Assembly: GCF_015624505.1 (NCBI RefSeq)
Contig: NZ_CP061379.1
Span: 7,129,001-7,193,000, forward strand
Direction: 5' to 3'
DNA length: 64,000 nt
DNA from: Bradyrhizobium commune
GTDB taxonomy: Bacteria; Pseudomonadota; Alphaproteobacteria; Rhizobiales; Xanthobacteraceae
In this document: in pieces, positions 61,201-64,000 of the stretch
How positions within the stretch are numbered: the first letter of the stretch is position 1
Layout of the letters: every line of letters begins with the position of its first letter
Program-made: the position numbers and the translations under genes
Notes under the pieces: generated by a model
Told to the model about the DNA's origin: nothing
What the model saw: the letters and a program-made list of their open reading frames with translations, nothing else
Database searches by the model: none

Positions 61201-62722
61201 CGAAGGCGTGGTCGGGGACCGTGTAGGTCAGGACCGCCGAACCGTTGTTGTTGTTGCCACTGGCGGCGGCGACACCGATCTGGACCTGCGTCGCCGCGAT
61301 GTCCTGCTTCTGGAGCGCGCTGAGCGAGCCGGTGACGTCGTGATGGCTGGCGTCCGTGTAGACGTAGTTCGGTGCGTTAGCGAGGTCGACCGACACCGTC
61401 GGCGAATCGCCCAGGTTCTGGTCGACGAAGGTGATCCGGAAGGAGAACGTGTCGGGACCCACGGTCTCGCCGGTCACGTAATCGAGGTCGGCGGTCGTGT
61501 CCGAATGCTCGGTCAGCGTGAACGCCTGCTTTACATTGCCGCTGAGATCGAGGCTCTGCGCCAGCGGCGGGCCGGGAACGCGGGTGCTGGTCGACGGATT
61601 GTGGCTGGGATCCTGCGATGTCGGCTGACTGGTGTTGGTGTAGGTCGCAGTCGCGGTGGTACCGTTGTCCGTCTTGATCACGACAATGTTGCCGTTCTGC
61701 GTGATCGAGTCGGTGAAGTTGGTGGTCAGCTTGGTGTTGGTGCCGTTGTCGGTGAATTTCAGCGTGAACACGTCGGTGATCAGCTTCTGCACGTCCGGCG
61801 ACAGCAGCGCATTGCTGATCGAGACGTTGCCGCCGCTGATCTGGATCATCTGGCCGGCCTGGTTGACCGTCGCGATCGGCAGCAGCGTCGTCTTGTCGAA
61901 CAGGATGTAGGAGCCGGTGGTGCCGTTCGGCTCGACCAGCACCTGGAAGCTCGCCTGCGGCTGCGGATCGCCGCCGCCGCTAGGTACGACGAAATTGATC
62001 TGGGTCAGCACCGCGGTGCCGCGGATGCCCATGGTGGCGACCGGCGTGTCGATCTTCATGTCGCCGTGCTTGGCGGTTTCACCTGCGACGAAGGTGATGG
62101 TGCCCGCGACCAGGCTGAGCAGCGAGGAATTGTTCGACCCGTTGGGGTCGTAGACCATCTCGTTCAGCACCATCCGCGCGTTGGAGGACAGGCCGAACAC
62201 GGTGCCGTCGATGAAGGTGACGCCGAGCGTTGAGTCCGAGCCGGTGGAAACCACGTCGCCCTTCTCGACGTTGTCACCGTTGTTCAGGATGATCGAGACG
62301 CCGTTGCGGACCGCGGTCGCGCTGCCGACGAGCTTGGTGACGTGGCCGATGACTGCGGCTGCGGCGGCACCGGGCCCCGCCTGCGCGTATTCAACGTGCC
62401 CCGCGAGCGCGTTGACGATGTCGCCGGTGAGATGGGCACCATCGGGCGAGGAAATCGCCGCGCGCTTGTCGCCCCTAAAATAATCGTGAACGACGAACTC
62501 ATGCCCGTCATGGGACAGCACGAGGTCGCTGCCGGCGCGCTTGAAGTCGCCGTTGAAGATCAGGTTGGGATCGGGAACGACGACCGCGCCCTCAGGCACG
62601 TGACCGTGCGCTTTTGCAATGAAGGGCTTGGCGGCGGCCGAATCGATGTGGCCGTCGGCGGACAGGTGAGAACCCTGGCCATCCAAGAAGCTCGCGGCGT
62701 CAAATTTGCCAGCGTAGTTCAA
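49289..62722 (-). CDS. Giant repetitive type I secreted protein with FecR-like domain (putative adhesin)
   Basis: This is a 4477-residue extracellular protein. Residues 1-115 form an N-terminal module without a classical signal peptide (VVHDYFRGDKRAAISSPDG); a five-Ala run follows at 119-123; a FecR-like domain spans about 125-240 (NGDNVEKGDVVSTG, TPVATMGIRGTAV). VCBS/cadherin-like domains lie near 400-690 (GTNDKPV). A beta-helix-like region begins near 700. Thirteen 90-residue repeats fill about 920-2095, followed by more Gly/Thr/Asn-rich repeats to about 3400. VCBS domains lie at about 3560-3810 (GTNDAPTV), with a possible jelly-roll segment near 3970-4080. The C terminus has RTX-like GGKDVLFG and LNGNGGQDQFVF near 4365-4395 and a serralysin-type end, typical of type I secretion. 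The start is a TTG without a clear ribosome site, so the exact N terminus is uncertain. Confidence 0.88.
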   Translation of the reverse strand: MNYAGKFDAASFLDGQGSHLSADGHIDSAAAKPFIAKAHGHVPEGAVVVPDPNLIFNGDFKRAGSDLVLSHDGHEFVVHDYFRGDKRAAISSPDGAHLTGDIVNALAGHVEYAQAGPGAAAAAVIGHVTKLVGSATAVRNGVSIILNNGDNVEKGDVVSTGSDSTLGVTFIDGTVFGLSSNARMVLNEMVYDPNGSNNSSLLSLVAGTITFVAGETAKHGDMKIDTPVATMGIRGTAVLTQINFVVPSGGGDPQPQASFQVLVEPNGTTGSYILFDKTTLLPIATVNQAGQMIQISGGNVSISNALLSPDVQKLITDVFTLKFTDNGTNTKLTTNFTDSITQNGNIVVIKTDNGTTATATYTNTSQPTSQDPSHNPSTSTRVPGPPLAQSLDLSGNVKQAFTLTEHSDTTADLDYVTGETVGPDTFSFRITFVDQNLGDSPTVSVDLANAPNYVYTDASHHDVTGSLSALQKQDIAATQVQIGVAAASGNNNNGSAVLTYTVPDHAFDFLADGETLTLTYTVLVNNNFALDPEAVPVTITITVTGTNDKPVITTSVPNITFSGGTSVPGGPLSTDVPTSGTLTFKDVDLTDTHSVSVALTSATLPDGSVPPGPLAAFAKAMSVAIATGSDSTGTGTGTINWSLADLPVYLADFIPKGEVLTLVYTVTVADEHNAISQQTITVTITGTDAPAVVWIATSTDGAPPGGFWKDAANWETGTVPTLTDDVIVITDQLHGLTPSYPVTIDAAAYANSITMNDFGGPPPEVDNKSSLTIAGTLSMGADSIFNNTATGTMSVGGKAEILDTSVLTNAGYLTLAGGGDFASGTTITNSGTIELSGGTLKTLAEIHNAGGTLKADAGTTLIVDTATVDGGTVTILGTLELDGTSLIENGTLNNSGAVNVKGVSELANEIVANMSTGTIEVSANDALTIDQGSAVTNAGNITVDATGKLTVNGASITGVGTVTDNGEIDLTGNAVLSNGALKNNAAFKVSGTGNALDNETITNASTGTIEVLANGALTIDQGSVVTNTGNVTVDATGKLTVNGASITGVGTVTDNGEIDLTGNAVLSNGALKNNAAFKVSGTGNALDNETITNASTGTIEVLANGALTIDQGSVVTNTGNVTVDATGKLTVNGASITGVGTVTDNGEIDLTGNAVLSGGTLKNNATFKVSGTGNALDNETITNASTGTIEVLANGALTIDQGSVVTNTGNVTVDATGKLTVNDASITGVGTVTDNGEIDLTGNAVLSGGTLKNNAAFKVSGTGNALDNETITNSSTGTIEVLANGALTIDQGSVVTNTGNVTVDATGKLTVNGASITGVGTVTDNGEIDLTGSAVLSGGALKNNAAFKVSGTGNALDNETITNSSTGTIEVLANGALTIDQGSVVTNTGNVTVDATGKLTVNGASITGVGTVTDNGEIDLTGNAVLSNGALKNNAAFKVSGTGNALDNETITNASTGTIEVLANGALTIDQGSVVTNTGNVTVDATGKLTVNGASITGVGTVTDNGEIDLTGSAVLSGGALKNNAAFKVSGTGNALDNETITNSSTGTIEVLANGALTIDQGSVVTNTGNVTVDATGKLTVNGASITGVGTVTDNGEIDLTGSAVLSNGALKNNAAFKVSGTGNALDNETITNASTGTIEVLANGALTIDQGSVVTNTGNVTVDATGKLTVNGASITGVGTVTDNGEIDLTGNALLSGGALKNNAAFKASGTGNALDNETVTNASTGTIEVLANGALTIDQGSVVTNTGNVTVDATGKLTVNGASISGVGTVTDNGEIDLTGNAVLSNGALKNNAAFKVSGTGNALDNETVANASTGTIEVLANGALTIDQGSVVTNTGNVTVDATGKLTVNGASITGVGTVTDNGEIDLTGNAVLSNGALKNNAAFKVSGTGNALDNETVANASTGTIEVLANGALTIDQGSVVTNTGNVTVDATGKLTVNGASISGVGTVTDNGEIDLTGNAVLSNGALKNNATFKVSGTGNALDNETVTNASTGTIEVLANGALTIDQGSVVTNTGNVTVDATGKLTVNGASITGVGTVTDNGEIDLTGNAVLSNGALKNNAAFKVSGTGNALDDETVKNAGTIEVLANGALAIDQGSTVDNSSGNLVVDANAALTLNDATISGGAVKGGGSIDVTGASKIDSGATLSVTAVTADAQLTLDGVTVSGSTITDNASIELDNTVKLKDGATIKGGPVTNSGTLEIAGAATLLNDVVTNNGTVTVDDGQTLKLSGTEITGGTINNYSGASGGTIDVTADSTIDGNATLNKGAVTVESDVTLKLNDATVSGTAITNDGTVKVDASKKLTLAGASLTGGTLTVAGTLDSSGSATITNANISNSYLIEAIGGVLALVATTPAAAITNDGGTIQANTGELDINGEAVTNTGTLAAINDGTLKLISMTVTNTGGAVSIESGSTLDLSGATVDGGTMTIAGTLESTGTSAITDADITNTGTITVTGGTLTIDPAVPHTITNSHLIQANGGELDISGELVTNSADLKAINGGILKLSNVTVTNGGGTVTVDGTSKLYLSNVSAINGGQLSNSGHLYGVSGANSVSAAVTNTGTIEVQGGTLNLSGGLTGAGSLVIDDSATLELAGATAQTVTFAGGTDTLQLDKVAGQSFTGTITGQSSTGGTFTVTGAADITTSSNDALDFTATGGTSAKSANIVLTPTGALKGAANGVVVTQNGTGNISLTATKDITGLAGNGITLRDSATGAGDITIDDLTGKATGTGANSEGILVENLNAANAGNISITQLGGAVGGAYGIDATTQGDGNVTIDAGGAITGSSIYGIRARSYGAGNETVSTEAGSVVTSGSSGIIAVNRAISLDASNDSTITVDAHGTINSGSNLNQSGNAPAGIQAGYAGATSGTSANTDVNGTVIVNNHANITAAGGHGIDAYNYGNGDVTVNDGAGTTVVGAQMGVRALALSGGTGNVSVWLGDNASVTGTAGYGIDAYSLDQGNISVSLSDHDTITSGSSGILAVNEATSIASGVHSTIQVTAHGTIHSGSTSNLSGATPGGIVAGYNPGEDGKFSSKVYGDVTVTSDATITAAAGYGIEAFTWGIGKVTVSTGDTSSITAAGTAIGAFDHGGGDVSVTNEGSATGSVALGVVATGAGNVTILNDGDLTATGTAGIVVTQNDASATGSTHITNTGSVVGASGHYAIFVQENTTGAATIDNSGTIGPNDAGTVGSTTYAIAESGGHVTINNTGDINGNISVATATFNNEADGTWTVSGTSVFGNLSSIVNDGVIDLLNGASISGTGLNISNSNEIDSWGTASISGTITNTGSIEVNTGTLSVFGSLSGSGSVTIDANATLDVNATVSQTITFGGDGAELRIDTSSFGGSVAGFAATDKLDLSTIKFDGGTSATYDSETGDLVVSDAYGHSIMVKLTGADYSNAHFAGSTDGHGGTLITLNASDDAPAFTAAEASPSVTFAELADTTGATTTYDPASGGTGTIHFTDIDLTERPTAKITHQDVTGLAADHTTALTLTPDEISALEHALTLQQAGNKNDGTIGWTYSVADSSLDFLGKDQTVTVMSTIELKDHNGGCDTAQVTVTITGTNDAPTVAAVTTGPLVDTAAADTFSDITGQLVGTDADTGETATLTYAVLDADSHTATTVAGHYGALTVNSDGSYDYVPDATAINALSAGPHVDTFTVQTTDAHGATGTATFTVNVTGANDAPTLADLSIGTLTDTGVTDSFADLTGKLAGTDADTGETASLTYTVLDADHHATTTVAGHYGALTVNSDGSYDYVPDATAINALSTGSYVDTFTVQTTDVHGVSGTATLTVNVNGANDAPTLDGATLTSVSGDDTDPAGTAVSDLFAGKFHDVDAGASFKAIAVSADHATADQGSWQYEIAGTDQWVDISGVSDSSALVLSTDTLIRFVPNEGFSGTPGTLDVHGLDNTYTGAVSTSSAVSIDISGAGHGGTTPVSDQAASIGTEVTAPTEVETAVAPVLSLGPNTSIYPTDGAALVTPLSLHAGDIVSLDWNFTTDDYLPFNDFAFASVNGAAFLLSDIEATGSYGSTGWHTFTYTVQTDGTYSFGTGVMNEKDYAVTSFLAVDNIRVNGEVVQSFEDGFGDTSTTGQVAIVSTAHSDVNDSQIVPTDGNFEAFLSSYPTYQASIEGFLGLSSGELSNIAKSEGPEHTAINVPITVTIPTGAHPDDTYVTIAGAPAGSEFNYGAYDASNNTWHIEATDLGGNLALTTPVGYVGSFNLTVTATSVVDSSHTSATTLPQTHAVTIDPVAGPEIDTTHFTVSENPDGTTSVLGLAITDEDPAAPSEAFALSASTQFEGSSVSPETGAGNLSDINTFLASGITYDPGEDKPATDMVTFKVNDSFGASDTVNFIFSEGGSGPVSLVGTGGKDVLFGTHSSDTLNGNGGQDQFVFSQTSSPDNIQHTVLGFDTTLDKIDVRQFGNINAFSDLTIAQQNADTLVTLDDHETILLKNVVAGNLHANDFIITNHSGGGIL
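56446..59960 (-). repeat. Tandem array of 270-bp units (13 copies) within the giant gene
   Basis: The segment GTVTDNGEIDLTG recurs every 270 bases exactly (DNA anchors at 56611, then every 270 bases to 59851), giving 13 in-frame 90-residue units with no indels. Neighbouring copies are often identical: the units near 56961 and 57231 match over long stretches, those near 59311 and 59581 match, and a two-unit block near 57916-58358 is repeated 540 bases later. Each unit reads as a short parallel beta-helix rung set (LTVNGASITGVG, ALKNNAAFKVSG, GALTIDQGSVVTN). Confidence 0.95.
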
Positions 62723-62861
62723 CCGGGCACCGTATATAGGGTTAATATTTAAATAAGTATCGGCCGCCTAAGCTTGCATAGCATTACCAAGTCCTTAGCG
62801 AAACCATCTATTGCTTGTGTGATTTGGCGTGACCGGGCTGCGGGTGCCCCTGCCCACTCGT

Positions 62862-62976
62862 GTATTCGGCGAGAAAAAGAAATATTCGGTTGAATACATT
62901 CAAGTCAAACCTGGCCTGTTTGCGGGCACTTTACGTCGTTTTAAGTATTCGCGATAAAAACTCTACCATCGAATAC
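62862..62976. promoter_or_regulatory. Cluster of GTATTCG-type motifs
   Basis: GTATTCG occurs at 62862-62868 and 62945-62951, a related ATATTCGG at 62882-62889, and the inverted forms GAATAC at 62892-62897 and CGAATAC at 62970-62976. The last two full sites face each other across 18 bases. The arrangement suggests an operator for an unknown regulator upstream of the giant gene. Confidence 0.45.
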
Positions 62977-63184
62977 TCGTGTCATCTTTCTTTCGTAGTG
63001 CCCCGCAACATACTGCGGCAAATACGGAGCTAAATCTGTGATCCAACTAACAGAACCCATAAAATAGCGGACCGTTAGCCATAAGACGTAGAATCGTCGT
63101 CTCCACAACTTCTGCCTGCAATTGGATCCATTTCGCGGCAGCTGAGGACCTCCGGGCCCAGATTTCTAAAATTTTACGCAGCTT

Positions 63185-63208
63185 GGACAGGCTGAATTGA
63201 GCCTGTCC
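63185..63208. promoter_or_regulatory. Perfect inverted repeat upstream of the peptidase gene
   Basis: GGACAGGCT-GAATTG-AGCCTGTCC, a 9-bp perfect inverted repeat with a 6-base loop, 132 bases before the peptidase ATG. No T run follows, so it looks more like an operator or an mRNA stem than a terminator. Confidence 0.45.
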
Positions 63209-63340
63209 CCCGGTTTTGGGACCCCTGCCGGGCGCGTTAAGCAGAACAAAACGGCCCATCTCGCACTATCTCCGCGAAAGCAACAAAGCCCGGCACGCAT
63301 AGGTCGAGGGGGACCTCGCGAAGCCGGAAAGGGATGTCAG

Positions 63341-64000
63341 ATGGAGACGGCTGCTCACAAGCGCGCCTGGCGCGCCATTCTTTTTCTGTGCGGACTGATC
63401 CTGCTCGGATCGGCCGCCGATCTTCGTGCCGGCACGCTGCTGTCGCCGGGGCCGGGCGTGCTCGTGCGCAAATCCGCCGAGCCGTTCGGCGTGTTCGCCT
63501 TCGCGATTTCCACCGGCAGCCTGCACCAGAAATGGTTCGCGCTGAAGGAGAAGCTCGACGACGACATGGTGCAGCTCGCGCTGTGCGATGGCGATCGCGA
63601 CAATTGCGCCTCGCCCGCAGCCCTCAAGCTGCTCGCCATCGTCGACCAGGCCCGCAGCCGCGACGGCCGCGCGCGGCTCGGCGAGACCAACCGCGCCATC
63701 AACCTTTCCATCCGCGCCGTGGATGACGGTGCCGACGACGTCTGGAGCTCGCCGCTTGCGACCTTCCAGCGCGGCGCCGGCGACTGCGAGGACTATGCCA
63801 TCGCCAAGCTCGCCGCGCTGCGTCTGGCCGGAATTGCTCCTGCGGATCTCCGCATCGTCGTGGTGCGCGACACTCCATCCGGCGAGGAGCATGCGGTCGC
63901 CGCCGCACGGCTCGACGGCCATTGGCTGATGCTCGACAACCGCCGCATGGCGATGGTCGAGGACGATAACGCCCGCACCTACCAGCCGCTGTTCGTGCTG
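63341..64000 (+). CDS. Transglutaminase-like cysteine peptidase, LapG-like (3' end outside window)
   Basis: The frame is open from the ATG at 63341 to the last base (220 codons), so the C terminus is missing. Residues 1-30 look like a signal peptide (AILFLCGLILLGSAADLRAG). The body matches bacterial transglutaminase-like cysteine peptidases (LapG/BTLCP): RGAGDCEDYAIAK carries the catalytic Cys near residue 150, EEHAVAAA the His near 187, and WLMLDNRR the Asp near 200. GAAAGGGA lies upstream of the ATG. LapG cleaves LapA-type adhesins near their N terminus in the periplasm and is inhibited when LapD binds c-di-GMP. Divergence from the giant secreted protein makes that protein the likely substrate. 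Confidence 0.87.
   Translation, partial: METAAHKRAWRAILFLCGLILLGSAADLRAGTLLSPGPGVLVRKSAEPFGVFAFAISTGSLHQKWFALKEKLDDDMVQLALCDGDRDNCASPAALKLLAIVDQARSRDGRARLGETNRAINLSIRAVDDGADDVWSSPLATFQRGAGDCEDYAIAKLAALRLAGIAPADLRIVVVRDTPSGEEHAVAAARLDGHWLMLDNRRMAMVEDDNARTYQPLFVL

Larger units (their letters stand above)
62723..63340. other. Regulatory region between giant adhesin and cysteine peptidase genes
   Basis: This 618-bp gap has no credible gene and is AT-richer than the flanks. It must carry the divergent promoters of both genes. It contains several GTATTCG/CGAATAC motifs between 62862 and 62976 and a perfect 9-bp inverted repeat at 63185-63208. No recognisable sigma-54 site or riboswitch is seen. 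Confidence 0.7.

Overview
The window is 64 kb of GC-rich alphaproteobacterial chromosome, most probably from Bradyrhizobium or a close relative. The reasons are the gene content (a MbfA iron exporter behind an Irr-type iron control element, a GcvA-like LysR regulator, DUF1127 and DUF3775 proteins), the style of the initiator tRNA, and many dispersed intergenic palindromes of the kind common in that genus. I see no insertion sequence, prophage, integrase, rRNA or CRISPR array. Most of the window is ordinary catabolic and transport chromosome.

Layout. 1-1.5 kb: the end of a PotB/PotC-type ABC permease pair (the first is cut by the window edge). 1.7 kb: initiator tRNA-fMet on the minus strand with its terminator. 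2-13 kb: a run of oxidoreductases and hydrolases on the plus strand (aldehyde dehydrogenase, GMC oxidoreductase, CvpA, an atypical SDR, two metallo-beta-lactamase-fold hydrolases around a fumarylacetoacetate-hydrolase-family protein and a GST, an epoxide-hydrolase-like protein), ending in a small secreted His-rich protein. 14-16.4 kb: mbfA behind a perfect Irr box, followed closely by a predicted outer-membrane barrel and a cytochrome b561. 16.5-28 kb: amidase, Zn-alcohol dehydrogenase, AidB-like acyl-CoA dehydrogenase, enoyl-CoA hydratase, several SDRs, two LysR regulators, a GNAT, DUF1127 and an MHS-family symporter. 28-34 kb: a Rieske protein with two amidohydrolases, a frameshifted CinA-family gene and AMP nucleosidase.

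33.5-36.6 kb encodes a type I secretion ABC ATPase and its HlyD-type adaptor with no substrate beside them. 37.4-46.8 kb is a peptide/amide ABC importer: two ATPases, two permeases and two divergent substrate-binding proteins. An amidase and a tiny AtzG-like subunit lie inside the operon through 4-base overlaps, suggesting coupled uptake and hydrolysis of an amide-containing solute.

The most striking region is 46.9-64 kb. A 4477-residue predicted type I secreted protein (FecR-like domain near the N terminus, 13 nearly identical 90-residue repeats, VCBS/cadherin-like domains, RTX-like C terminus) is followed on the same strand by a CHASE2-adenylate cyclase. Divergently, across a 618-bp AT-richer regulatory region, lies a transglutaminase-like cysteine peptidase of the LapG class, open at the window edge. 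This resembles a LapA/LapG surface-adhesin retention and release system, with a CHASE2 cyclase rather than a visible LapD receptor next to it.
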